DNA from: an uncultured Synergistales bacterium
GTDB taxonomy: Bacteria > Synergistota > Synergistia > Synergistales > Aminobacteriaceae
Direction: 5' to 3'
Length of the DNA stretch: 64,000 nucleotides
Assembly: GCA_905234075.1 (NCBI GenBank)
Contig: CAJOGI010000006.1
Span: 106,127-170,126 of the forward strand
Shown here: one piece after another, positions 1 to 7,917 of the stretch
How the letters are laid out: every line of letters starts with the position of its first letter
Numbering within the stretch: position 1 is the first letter of the stretch
Translations under genes and position numbers: made by a program
Notes under the pieces: generated by a model
The model's database searches: none
What the model saw: only the letters and a program-made list of their open reading frames with translations
Told to the model about the DNA's origin: nothing

Positions 1-199
1 AAACCATGCGATGCTGAACATTAAGACGACGCGAATAAACATTTTCAAGCCCTCTAAGTTTTTCATATGGCGGCGGATATTGAAATGGATTAACCCGAAT
101 AATATCAAGCAATTCATTAAGTTTTGAATCAAGACCAGCCGCTCTACAAAGCGCAACATGTTTTTGAGCAGCTTTAGTAAACCTTATCTCATAATTCAT
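1..199 (-). CDS. yoeB: Txe/YoeB-family toxin (partial, runs off the window)
   Basis: This is the N-terminal part of a small RelE/YoeB-type endoribonuclease. Family members cleave mRNA, usually in the ribosomal A site. The visible 66 residues begin MNYEIRFTKAAQKHV. They contain NPFQYPPPYEKLRG and then SRRLNVQHRMV, the conserved YoeB block with the Arg and His of the active-site region (E. coli equivalent SRRI..EHRLVY). About 20 C-terminal residues lie beyond base 1. The start ATG overlaps the stop of the preceding antitoxin gene (ATGA), so the two are translationally coupled. Family assignment is confident; activity cannot be judged because the C-terminus is missing. Confidence 0.85.
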   Translation of the reverse strand, partial: MNYEIRFTKAAQKHVALCRAAGLDSKLNELLDIIRVNPFQYPPPYEKLRGLENVYSRRLNVQHRMV

Positions 200-354
200 T
201 TAAGAGCCTCTGCCTCTGGTACACAGTCTTCCCACGAAGTGACAAGGCCTTCAAGAATATCGCGTGCTACAGCAGGTTTTGAAAAAAGATATGCAGTATC
301 GTCAAGCGGCAAAGTCTGAATATTTTTATCGATATATGCGTCTGTGATTTCCAA
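196..354 (-). CDS. yefM: Short YefM-like antitoxin, 52 aa
   Basis: This small gene lies directly upstream of the YoeB-type toxin and overlaps it by ATGA. It starts at TTG, nine bases after a strong AAGGAGG. The stretch DTAYLFSKPAVARDILEGL resembles the toxin-binding segment of YefM (ETAYLLRSPANARRL in E. coli). Only 18 residues precede that block, where YefM has about 50. A TGA lies in frame seven codons upstream of the TTG, so no longer version exists. The protein therefore seems to lack the Phd-type N-terminal DNA-binding half. The antitoxin role is inferred from position and this motif. Confidence 0.7.
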   Translation of the reverse strand: MEITDAYIDKNIQTLPLDDTAYLFSKPAVARDILEGLVTSWEDCVPEAEALK

Positions 355-390
355 AATAATTAGCCTCCTTCATTTTTTGAAAATTATATA

Positions 391-436
391 ACAAAAGAGC
401 CGGGCATTTTTTCAAACACCCGGCTGATTTTTTTAT
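391..436. terminator. Hairpin terminator between nifJ and the toxin-antitoxin pair
   Basis: AGCCGGG and CCCGGCT form a 7-bp GC-rich stem, with a T-run on the plus-strand side and a weaker U-rich tail on the minus strand. It lies just downstream of the oxidoreductase gene. Confidence 0.7.
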
Positions 437-478
437 TCTAGCTGATAGAAATAAGAAATTAATTCCTAATTAATGAAA

Positions 479-3400
479 TTATTTCGCTTCTACAGGAATT
501 GCGGCCATCTCTGAAAGAGCCTTGTATGTTTCATAACGCTCTTTAGCTTCGGCGGCGTTCTTGTCAAATAATGCGTCAGCAATATCCGGGAACCCAAGTT
601 TGAGCGATGAGTAGCGGACTTCGCCGAGCAGGAACTCTTTGTAGTCGCTCTTCGGTGCTTTGCTGTCAAGAATGAACGGGTTTTTGCCCTCCGCGATTAA
701 ATCCGGGTTATAGCGGTATAAATGCCAGTAGCCGGCCTCAACTGCGAGCTTCGTTCTCTCCTGAGTCTTGCCCATGCCTGCTCTGATTCCGTGATTAATG
801 CAGGGCGCGTAAGCGATGATTAATGACGGGCCTTTGTGCGCTTCAGCTTCTTTGAGAGCCTTGAGTAACTGGTTCTTATCTGCTCCCATTCCGACCTGAG
901 CTACATAGACGGTGCCGTAAGTCATAGCCATGCGGCCTAAATCCTTTTTGCGCGTTCTCTTGCCGCTTGCCGCGAACTGTGCAATAGCCGCTGTCGGTGT
1001 TGACTTCGATGACTGTCCGCCGGTGTTTGAATAAACTTCCGTATCAAGAACGAGGACGTTTACGTCTTCGCCGCTTCCAAGAACGTGGTCAAGTCCGCCG
1101 TAGCCGATGTCATAGCCCCAGCCGTCTCCGCCGAATATCCAGACGGATTTTTTGACGAGGTAGTCATGATATGTTGCGATCGTGCAAAATTCTTTCATTG
1201 CCGCTTCGCTTAACGGTGCGTGTTCATGCTCTTCACAGCCGCAGCAGCAGAAAATCTTTTCGAGTAACTTTTCAACCTTCTCAGCCGCCGCCACTGAAGC
1301 CTCTCCGTCAAGATGTGCATCAAGCCAGCCCTGTAAGACTTCTTTGTCTTCAGCAGGTACATCGTCCATCTTGATTAAGTTTTCAGCCGCTGTCGTTAAG
1401 TAATTTACCATGACATTGAGCGATAACTTCATGCCCATTCCGTATTCTGCCGCGTCCTCGAATAAGGAGTTGCCCCAAGCCGGGCCGTGTCCGTTCGCGT
1501 CAGTCGTGTAAGGCATTGAAGGAGCGGAACCGCCCCAAATTGATGAACAGCCGGTGGCGTTCGCGACTATCATTCTTGAGCCGAAAAGCTGTGTGATTAA
1601 TTTCGCGTAAGGTGTTTCGCCGCAGCCTGCGCAAGCTCCGCTGAACTCAAATAACGGTCTCTGGAACTGCGAGCCCTGTACTGTGAACTTGTCGCCTGCG
1701 TCAGTCTTGTCTGCAACTTCTTCAACTGCGAATGTCCAGTTGTCAATCTGATCTGTCTGTGAAGCTGTCGGCTTCATCTCAAGAGCCTTGACCGGGCAGA
1801 TGTCGGCGCAGTTTCCGCAGCCTAAGCAGTCAAGCGTGTCAACCTGCATTTTATATTTATAGCCCTTCTCCTTGAGCTTCGGTGCTTTAACGTCAACTGC
1901 TCCGAATTTTTCAGGAGCGGCAGCCTGTTCAGCGGCATCAAGTAAGAACGGACGAATAGCGGCGTGCGGGCATACCATTGAGCACTGGTTGCACTGGATA
2001 CACTTTGCCGAGTTCCATTCAGGGACCATGACGGCAACTCCGCGCTTCTCAAATTTTGAAGTCCCTGCCGGGAAGTGTCCGTCCTCGTAACCGTCAACGA
2101 ATGCGCTCGAAGGCAACGTGTTGCCCTTCTGGGCGTTGATTGTCTCGACCTGATAGCTGATAAATTCAGGAACTTCTGAAGGCATACCGGGCTTGACTCT
2201 TGCTTTGTCCTCTGCTGTTGCCCATTCTGCCGGGACTGTAATTTCTTTAAGTCCTGCAAGTCCTGCGTCAACGGCGGCGTAGTTCATGTTGACAACCTTC
2301 TCGCCCTTGCGGCCGTATGAATGAACGATAGCTTCCTTCATGTATTTAACAGCGTCATCAATCGGAATAACGTTTGCAAGTTTGAAGAATGCCGACTGCA
2401 TGATCGTGTTCGTTCTGTTGCCGAGTCCGATCTTCTGCGCTTCGTCAACGGCGTTGATGATGTAGAATTTGCACTTTAAGTTAGCAAGTTTGCGCTTCAA
2501 GCTCGCCGGTAAATGCTCCTCAAGGGCTTCCATTGTTGTCCACTGGGTATTAAGCAGGAACGTTCCGCCCTCTTTCATTCCTTGAAGTAAATCATACTGA
2601 TTGACATATTCCTGTTTATGGCAGGCAATAAAATCTGCGTGGTCAATGAGGTATGTTGACTTAATCGGGGATTTTCCGAAACGTAAGTGGGACATCGTGA
2701 TACCGCCGGACTTCTTCGAGTCATAATCGAAATAGCCCTGAGCGTACATGTCTGTATGGTCGCCGATGATTTTGATTGAGTTCTTGTTCGCGCCGACTGT
2801 ACCGTCTGAGCCAAGTCCCCAGAATTTGCAGCAGACTGTTCCTTCTGCGGCGGCGTTAATATGCTCTTCGGGGATCAATGAGCTGTCGTTCACGTCGTCA
2901 ATAATTCCGAGTGTGAAGTTGTTGCGCGGTTCAAATAATTTCAGATTGTCGAACGTTGCTTTAATGTCGCTCGGCGTTGTGTCTTTTGAGCCAAGTCCGT
3001 AGCGTCCGCCGACGATCTTCGGGGCGCAGCAGTTGCCTGAGAACAATGCGCAGACATCTTCATATAACGGGCCGCCGAGTGCTCCGACTTCTTTAACTCT
3101 GTCAAGAACTGCGATAGCTTTTACAGTCGCCGGTAAAGCTCTGAAGAAATATTTAGGCGAGAACGGTCTGTAAAGGTGGACTTCAACAACTCCGACTTTC
3201 TCTCCGCGTGCGTTGAGGTAGTCAACCGTCTCTTCGATTGCCTGGCATACTGAACCCATAGCGATAATTACTCTGTCAGCGTCAGGTGCGCCGTAGTAAT
3301 TGAACGGGTGATACTCGCGTCCGCAGATGCCCTTAATATCTTTCATGTATTTTGCTACGATGTCGGGTACTGCGTCAATGAACGGCTGTGAGGCTTCTTT

Positions 3401-4090
3401 AGCCTGGAAGAAAATATCAGGGTTCTGCGCTGTTCCCTTTGTGTAGGGCTTTTCGGGTCTCATTGAACGGTCTCTGAATGCCGCGATCGCGTCATAGTCA
3501 ACGAGTTTCGCAAGGTCTGCATAGTCAAAAACGTCAACTTTCTGAATCTCGTGTGAAGTTCTGAAACCGTCAAAGAAATTTAATACAGGAACGCTTGATT
3601 TAATAGCCGTTAAGTGAGCTACTGCGGCCATGTCGTGAGCTTCCTGCACTGAACCGCCGGCAATCATCGTGAAGCCCGTCATTCTTGTTGACATAACGTC
3701 GCTGTGGTCGCCGAAAATTGAAAGCGCGTGCATCGCGATAGCTCTTGCCGTTACATGAAAGACACCGGGTAATAATTCGCCGGCGATCTTATACATGTTC
3801 GGGATCATTAATAAAAGTCCCTGCGAAGCTGTGTAAGTGCTTGCTAATGCTCCGGCTGACAATGCGCCGTGACAGGCTCCTGCTGCTCCTGCTTCGGACT
3901 GCATTTCAGTTACTTTTACGGTATGACCGAAAATATTTTTGCGTCCGTGCGCGGCCCATTCGTCAATATGCTCGGGCATAGGTGATGAAGGCGTAATAGG
4001 ATAAATTGTGGCCATCTCGGAAAAAGCGTATGCGACGTGAGCGACTGCCTCGTTACCGTCCATAGTTTTCCAATTTCTTTTGAATGCCAT
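479..4090 (-). CDS. nifJ: Pyruvate:ferredoxin (flavodoxin) oxidoreductase
   Basis: A 1203-residue homodimeric-type PFOR, which converts pyruvate and CoA to acetyl-CoA and CO2 and reduces ferredoxin. In order: N-terminal pyrimidine-binding domain (YPITPSSPMPE), middle domains, two 4Fe-4S ferredoxin motifs (CIQCNQCSMVCP near residue 697 and CLGCGNCADICP near 757), C-terminal cluster cysteines (GACAGCGETPY), and the TPP/Mg site GDGWGYDIGYGG near residue 987 followed by TEVYSNTGGQ. The start MAFKRNW is chosen because GGGAGG lies 11 bases upstream; an earlier in-frame start lacks a ribosome site. An extra Cys/His-rich stretch (FCCCGCEEHEHA, about residues 946-957) is unusual. Single gene with its own terminator. 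Confidence 0.97.
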   Translation of the reverse strand: MAFKRNWKTMDGNEAVAHVAYAFSEMATIYPITPSSPMPEHIDEWAAHGRKNIFGHTVKVTEMQSEAGAAGACHGALSAGALASTYTASQGLLLMIPNMYKIAGELLPGVFHVTARAIAMHALSIFGDHSDVMSTRMTGFTMIAGGSVQEAHDMAAVAHLTAIKSSVPVLNFFDGFRTSHEIQKVDVFDYADLAKLVDYDAIAAFRDRSMRPEKPYTKGTAQNPDIFFQAKEASQPFIDAVPDIVAKYMKDIKGICGREYHPFNYYGAPDADRVIIAMGSVCQAIEETVDYLNARGEKVGVVEVHLYRPFSPKYFFRALPATVKAIAVLDRVKEVGALGGPLYEDVCALFSGNCCAPKIVGGRYGLGSKDTTPSDIKATFDNLKLFEPRNNFTLGIIDDVNDSSLIPEEHINAAAEGTVCCKFWGLGSDGTVGANKNSIKIIGDHTDMYAQGYFDYDSKKSGGITMSHLRFGKSPIKSTYLIDHADFIACHKQEYVNQYDLLQGMKEGGTFLLNTQWTTMEALEEHLPASLKRKLANLKCKFYIINAVDEAQKIGLGNRTNTIMQSAFFKLANVIPIDDAVKYMKEAIVHSYGRKGEKVVNMNYAAVDAGLAGLKEITVPAEWATAEDKARVKPGMPSEVPEFISYQVETINAQKGNTLPSSAFVDGYEDGHFPAGTSKFEKRGVAVMVPEWNSAKCIQCNQCSMVCPHAAIRPFLLDAAEQAAAPEKFGAVDVKAPKLKEKGYKYKMQVDTLDCLGCGNCADICPVKALEMKPTASQTDQIDNWTFAVEEVADKTDAGDKFTVQGSQFQRPLFEFSGACAGCGETPYAKLITQLFGSRMIVANATGCSSIWGGSAPSMPYTTDANGHGPAWGNSLFEDAAEYGMGMKLSLNVMVNYLTTAAENLIKMDDVPAEDKEVLQGWLDAHLDGEASVAAAEKVEKLLEKIFCCCGCEEHEHAPLSEAAMKEFCTIATYHDYLVKKSVWIFGGDGWGYDIGYGGLDHVLGSGEDVNVLVLDTEVYSNTGGQSSKSTPTAAIAQFAASGKRTRKKDLGRMAMTYGTVYVAQVGMGADKNQLLKALKEAEAHKGPSLIIAYAPCINHGIRAGMGKTQERTKLAVEAGYWHLYRYNPDLIAEGKNPFILDSKAPKSDYKEFLLGEVRYSSLKLGFPDIADALFDKNAAEAKERYETYKALSEMAAIPVEAK

Positions 4091-4236
4091 GAAAGAAAAA
4101 ACCTCCCTCAATAAAATAAAAAATAAATCGAGAAAATCTATAAATATATGCTTTACGTATTCTACTACAAAAAAATTAAAGAATAAAATAAAATAAATAT
4201 AATGAATTTAATTCAACGAGGGAGGAAAAAAATTTT
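4091..4236. promoter_or_regulatory. Divergent AT-rich promoter region between nifJ and the first ligase
   Basis: This 146-bp region separates two divergent genes and must hold both promoters. It is very AT-rich, with several TATATT/TATAAA-like boxes. I cannot single out one -35/-10 pair with confidence. Strong ribosome sites (GAGGGAGG) sit at both ends. Confidence 0.4.
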
Positions 4237-5730
4237 ATGCTCGAAAAAAAAATTGAAGAGTATATTTCAAAATATCCCGAAAAAAATTGCTTATGGTTTA
4301 ATGGCGAGTGGTGGACTTCAAAAAAATTTGAAAAGCTCGCCCAAGAATGCACGGAAGTTTTAAGGGCTTCGGGATTTTCCGCAGGTCAGCGTCTTGCCGT
4401 TCTCGTACCTAACAGCCCGATGGCTTTAGCCTTGATGTACGCGGCGTGGAAGCTCGGCGGAGTTTTTTGTCCGCTCAACGAAAAGACCGGCGAAATTTCA
4501 TTAATAAAAACGCTGAAGTTATTACAGCCTTTTGCCGTCGCTCTTTCCGAAGGGGTTAAAAAAGAACTTGAGGACGCTTTGAAAAAAAATAATTTTCACT
4601 GCGCGAGATTTAACTTTGAAAAAATCACGGGCAATGAAAATTTCACGGGCGTTACGGCTCCTGCTGATGAGCTTGATAAAAAATTAGCCGTAATTTTTTC
4701 AACGTCAGGGACGACGGGCGACCCTAAGGCCGTGCCTTTAACCCACGAAAATATTTTAGACAACGTTAATGCCTGTCTTGAGACGCTTGTCGAATTAACG
4801 CCGGAAAATTCTTTGCTGAATGTCCTTCCGAATTTTCATGCGTTCGGCTTCACCGTCTGCTGTGTGCTGCCGTTTGTGCTTGGAGCTTCGCAGGTGCTTG
4901 TTACAAGTTTCATGCCTCCCTCTAACACTCTTAAAGCTATCGAAGAGGCCAAGCCCGATGTTTTATTGCTCGTGCCTACGATGTTTAGCTTTGCCGTGTC
5001 AATGCTCGAAAAGCAGGGCAAAAAATTATCGTTCGTAAAAATTTTAATAGCGGGCGGAGACAAATATAATATCAAAATGGACGACAGAATCACGGCAGCG
5101 TTCGGCGTGCAGTTAATCGAGGGCTACGGGATTACGGAATGTTCGCCGGTCTTGTCAGTCAATCCGACTCCGGCTGTGAGAAAACTCGGAACGGTCGGGC
5201 CTGCATTGCCGAGATTTGAACTTCAATTAAGAAGCGAGAGCGGAGAGTTATTAAAAATTCCCGGCGAGGGCGTTTTGTGGGTGAAGGGGCCTTCAGTAAC
5301 TCCGGGCTATTACCACGCGGACGAGTTGAATCACGAGAGATTTCAGGACGGCTGGTTTAACACGGGCGACTATGTCCAGATTGACGAGGACGGCTATATA
5401 AAAATTCTTGACCGCGTAACGGATATTATTATCGTCGGCGGCTTCAACGTCTATCCTCAGGAAGTCGAAGCAATTTTAGCCGAACACCCGGCAGTTAATA
5501 CTGCTGTCGTTGTCGGTATGCCGAACGACATCAGCGGCGAAGTCCCTAAGGCTTTTATAATGAAAAATAAAGACGCTGAAGTAACGGAGAGAGAATTAAT
5601 TAACTTCTGCAAGGCCAGACTGTCTCATTATAAAGTGCCGAGAGCCGTTGAATTTGTCGACTCGCTCCCGATTTCAGCGACAGGAAAAATTTTGAGGCGC
5701 GTACTGCGTCAGAAAGAACGGGAAAAATAG
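4237..5730 (+). CDS. AMP-forming acyl-CoA/acyl-ACP ligase, paralogue 1
   Basis: A 497-residue ANL-superfamily adenylate-forming enzyme, expected to activate a carboxylic (probably fatty) acid with ATP and pass it to CoA or ACP. It shows the P-loop IFSTSGTTGDPKAVPLTH near residue 155, the A5 motif EGYGITECSP, the hinge/A8 region GDYVQIDEDGYIKILDR, and the C-terminal catalytic lysine motif SATGKILRRVL. The ATG has GAGGGAGG upstream. It is shorter at the N-terminus than standard long-chain ligases. It is clearly paralogous to the gene at 6101, with a near-identical C-terminal stretch DIIIVGGFNVYPQEVE. Substrate unknown. Confidence 0.85.
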   Translation: MLEKKIEEYISKYPEKNCLWFNGEWWTSKKFEKLAQECTEVLRASGFSAGQRLAVLVPNSPMALALMYAAWKLGGVFCPLNEKTGEISLIKTLKLLQPFAVALSEGVKKELEDALKKNNFHCARFNFEKITGNENFTGVTAPADELDKKLAVIFSTSGTTGDPKAVPLTHENILDNVNACLETLVELTPENSLLNVLPNFHAFGFTVCCVLPFVLGASQVLVTSFMPPSNTLKAIEEAKPDVLLLVPTMFSFAVSMLEKQGKKLSFVKILIAGGDKYNIKMDDRITAAFGVQLIEGYGITECSPVLSVNPTPAVRKLGTVGPALPRFELQLRSESGELLKIPGEGVLWVKGPSVTPGYYHADELNHERFQDGWFNTGDYVQIDEDGYIKILDRVTDIIIVGGFNVYPQEVEAILAEHPAVNTAVVVGMPNDISGEVPKAFIMKNKDAEVTERELINFCKARLSHYKVPRAVEFVDSLPISATGKILRRVLRQKEREK

Positions 5731-5756
5731 TATTATAGTATTGTGATAAAATAATG

Positions 5757-5783
5757 GCGGTGGTGAGGGAGCTAACCGCCACT
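5757..5783. terminator. Hairpin between converging gene ends
   Basis: TGGCGGT and ACCGCCA form a 7-bp stem. On the minus strand it follows the 49-aa peptide gene and is trailed by ATTATTTTATC; on the plus strand it follows the first ligase. The T-run is weak in both directions, so this is only a probable terminator. Confidence 0.45.
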
Positions 5784-5806
5784 AACAAAATTTGAAAACC
5801 CCGGCC

Positions 5807-5956
5807 CTAGTGGCCACAAAATCTATCCCATAATAACAGGATAATCTTTAGCAACCAATAGATCGCAGCGGCAATGTGTCCGATCCAGGGGAGGATTGAA
5901 CGCCGCTGTCTTCTTCGGGCTTTCTTAAGACCTTTGCCTTTTTTAACAGAAGGCAT
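5807..5956 (-). CDS. Small cationic single-pass membrane peptide, 49 aa
   Basis: I do not recognise this gene. It encodes 49 residues starting MPSVKKGKGLKKARRRQRR, then a hydrophobic span (ILPWIGHIAAAIYWLLKIIL), ending DRFCGH. The start ATG is preceded by GAGGTG with an 8-base spacer, a convincing ribosome site. The layout (about 12 basic residues, then one membrane helix) resembles type I toxin peptides or membrane-active peptides, but no family match is claimed. It lies antisense between two paralogous ligase genes and has a structured leader of about 85 bases. Confidence 0.55.
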   Translation of the reverse strand: MPSVKKGKGLKKARRRQRRSILPWIGHIAAAIYWLLKIILLLWDRFCGH

Positions 5957-6050
5957 GATGTCTTCACCTCGATTCTACAGGGCGGCTCCCCGTTTGACCG
6001 ATGAGCCCTGCTTCTCACCCGGGGCTCCCTCGTAGAAAATATTATAGCAA
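5957..6050 (-). promoter_or_regulatory. Structured leader and -10 box of the 49-aa peptide gene
   Basis: On the minus strand a TATAAT box (near 6042-6047) is followed by a leader. TTCTAC-AGGG at its start can pair with CCCT-GTAGAA at its end, closing a multi-branched structure. Inside are two competing elements, GGGAGCCCC and GGGGAGCC, around GGGCTC. This looks like a cis-acting RNA or antisense-RNA target; it matches no riboswitch consensus that I know. Confidence 0.4.
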
Positions 6051-6100
6051 AATCATATAATAAAACATTATGAGTACAGACTTAGGAGTGAAAAATATAA

Positions 6101-7603
6101 TTGAACAACTTTGATAAAAAAAGGCTCGAAGAAATTATTATCCCTAATCTTCAAGCGCGTTATGACAAAAAAAGTTTCTGGTTTAACGGCGAATGGAAAA
6201 AGGGCAAAGATTTTTTAGAAATCATTGACAACTGCGAAAAAGTATTAAAGGCAGCAGGCTTTTCAAAAGGTCAAAGGCTCGTTGTAATGCTAAAAAATTC
6301 TCCGCTGATCCCTGCGCTTTCTTTAGCAGTTTGGAAGCTCGGCGGAATTTTCTGCCCACTCAACGAAAAAGCCGGATCAATTTCTCTAAAAGGCACGCTG
6401 GATTTAATAAAACCCTTTGCCGTCATAACAGAGCATGAAATCCCGGAGCTTGAAAATTTATGGCCGTGCATAACCTGCAATATTAACGACAGAACTTTGA
6501 AAGATTTTACGGGTAAAACCCAGCCCCCCGAACCGGAAGAATACGCCGTCATTTTTTCAACGTCAGGAACGTCAGGAAACCCTAAGGCCGTGCCCCTGAC
6601 CCATAATAATTTAATCAGCAACTGCAAAGCCACAAAAGAAACTGTCTATCCGTTAAACGAGCACGACACATTTTTAACAGTCCTTCCGAACTTTCATTCA
6701 TTCGGTTATACATGTGCGACCATGCTGCCGTTATCAATCGGTGCGAAAATTGCAATAGTTCCGTCATTCCTTCCGCCTCAGCAGACAGTCAAAGCAATAA
6801 TCGAAGCTCCGACCACTATCATGTATATAGTTCCGGCGATGCTTTCATTTTTGTTGATGTCTGTCGAAAAAGGGAAATTGAAGCCGGAATTTTTAGCAAG
6901 CCAGCGCGTTATCTGCACGGGCGGAGACAGATTAAGCCCTAACATTCATAAACAGGCGTTAAAACTTTTGGAGCGCGACGTTATGGAGGGCTACGGACTG
7001 ACGGAGACCTCGCCGGTGCTTTGCATGAACCACGACTGCGAGACACAGCACACGGGAACTTCAGGACCGATAATTACGGGCTACGAGTATAAACTGAAAT
7101 CACGAGACGGGGAAGAATTACCGCGAAGTGAGCGCGAGGGCGTTTTATGGGTAAAAGGGCCTTCAATAACTCCGGGATATTTACACGCACCGGAAATCAC
7201 TGCTGAAAGATTCGACTCTGAAGGATTTTTTAACACCGGCGATTATGTTCGCTTCGATGATGACGGCTACGTAAGTATTCTCGACCGCGTTACAGATATT
7301 ATTATCGTCGGAGGCTTCAACGTTTATCCGCAGGAAGTTGAAAAAGTTTTGTGCGAGCACCCTGCCGTTCATGCGGCTGTGGTCGTCGGCGTACATCACG
7401 ACATCAACGGCGAAATTCCGAAGGCTTACGTACAACTGGAAGAAGGCGTGGAAACGACGGACCGTGAAATAATTAAATTTGCCAAAACTAAAATGGCACA
7501 CTTCAAAGTTCCGAGAAGCGTAGAATTTGTTACGGAGTTCCCGGTTTCAGCAACAGGGAAAATTTTGCGCAGGGTTCTGCGTGAAAGAGCGAAAAATAAT
7601 TAA
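6101..7603 (+). CDS. AMP-forming acyl-CoA/acyl-ACP ligase, paralogue 2
   Basis: A 500-residue paralogue of the ligase at 4237, with the same motif set: IFSTSGTSGNPKAVPLTH (P-loop), EGYGLTETSPVL (A5), GDYVRFDDDGYVSILDR (A8) and SATGKILRRVLRE (catalytic Lys). The start is TTG, ten bases after AGGAGTG; a nearby ATG at 6070 is out of frame and stops at once. Tandem duplication with divergence suggests two related acid substrates. It is transcribed separately from the first copy, since 370 bases with an opposing small gene lie between them. A hairpin terminator follows. Confidence 0.85.
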   Translation: MNNFDKKRLEEIIIPNLQARYDKKSFWFNGEWKKGKDFLEIIDNCEKVLKAAGFSKGQRLVVMLKNSPLIPALSLAVWKLGGIFCPLNEKAGSISLKGTLDLIKPFAVITEHEIPELENLWPCITCNINDRTLKDFTGKTQPPEPEEYAVIFSTSGTSGNPKAVPLTHNNLISNCKATKETVYPLNEHDTFLTVLPNFHSFGYTCATMLPLSIGAKIAIVPSFLPPQQTVKAIIEAPTTIMYIVPAMLSFLLMSVEKGKLKPEFLASQRVICTGGDRLSPNIHKQALKLLERDVMEGYGLTETSPVLCMNHDCETQHTGTSGPIITGYEYKLKSRDGEELPRSEREGVLWVKGPSITPGYLHAPEITAERFDSEGFFNTGDYVRFDDDGYVSILDRVTDIIIVGGFNVYPQEVEKVLCEHPAVHAAVVVGVHHDINGEIPKAYVQLEEGVETTDREIIKFAKTKMAHFKVPRSVEFVTEFPVSATGKILRRVLRERAKNN

Positions 7604-7624
7604 ATTTTGAACGCGATAAAACTC

Positions 7625-7667
7625 TGACGGCGGTCAATGATTTTGATCCCGTCATTTAATTTTTTTA
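7625..7667 (+). terminator. Terminator after ligase 2
   Basis: TGACGG and CCGTCA pair around a second inner stem (GGTCAA/TTGATCC), followed by TTTAATTTTTTTATT. Confidence 0.65.
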
Positions 7668-7680
7668 TTTTTTAGATTGA

Positions 7681-7790
7681 GACTTCTCAAAAAAAATTTG
7701 AGATTCTATTTTTTTAATCAGCTCTGTAGAATTTCATGAGTTCTAAAAAAATAAAACTTTTTGTAGTCCCCATTGTAGTCCCCAAAAAAT
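7681..7790 (-). repeat. Dispersed ACTACA-box element, copy A
   Basis: Read on the minus strand it begins with two GGGGACTACA boxes 12 bp apart and then AAAAAGTTT. About 27 bases later it has TACAGAGCTGATTAAAAAAA. It aligns over about 100 bp with the segment at 53434 and more weakly with 29050. The family and its ends are my inference from reading the three copies together. Confidence 0.5.
7773..7788. repeat. 16-bp direct repeat, left copy
   Basis: TTGTAGTCCCCAAAAA occurs here and again at 9676-9691 in the same orientation. The two flank the subtilase gene and tRNA-Ala. A second TTGTAGTCCCC sits just upstream at 7761. This could be an attachment-site remnant. Confidence 0.5.
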
Positions 7791-7877
7791 TTTCTTTCTG
7801 AATTTTTTTCATAAACTCTGGATAAAGATATTTTAGCATAAAAATTTTTTCTTCAGATAATTTTCACATGAGTGTTA

Positions 7878-7883
7878 TATAAT
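7878..7883 (+). promoter_or_regulatory. Extended -10 promoter of the subtilase gene
   Basis: AGTGTTATATAAT contains a perfect TATAAT with a TG-type extension and lies about 35 bases before the chosen start. No good -35 is visible. Confidence 0.5.
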
Positions 7884-7917
7884 TTGCAGCAAGAATTTTA
7901 GAGAGGCTGTGAAAATT

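Noticed and set aside
1822-2271. Long open frame on the same strand within nifJ (149 codons)
   Set aside because: Out-of-frame shadow of the oxidoreductase; Arg/Ser/Thr-rich composition and no ribosome site.
4836-5093. Antisense ORFs inside the ligase, macroglobulin and surface protein genes
   Set aside because: They mirror the codon pattern of the real genes, lack ribosome sites and have no family motifs.
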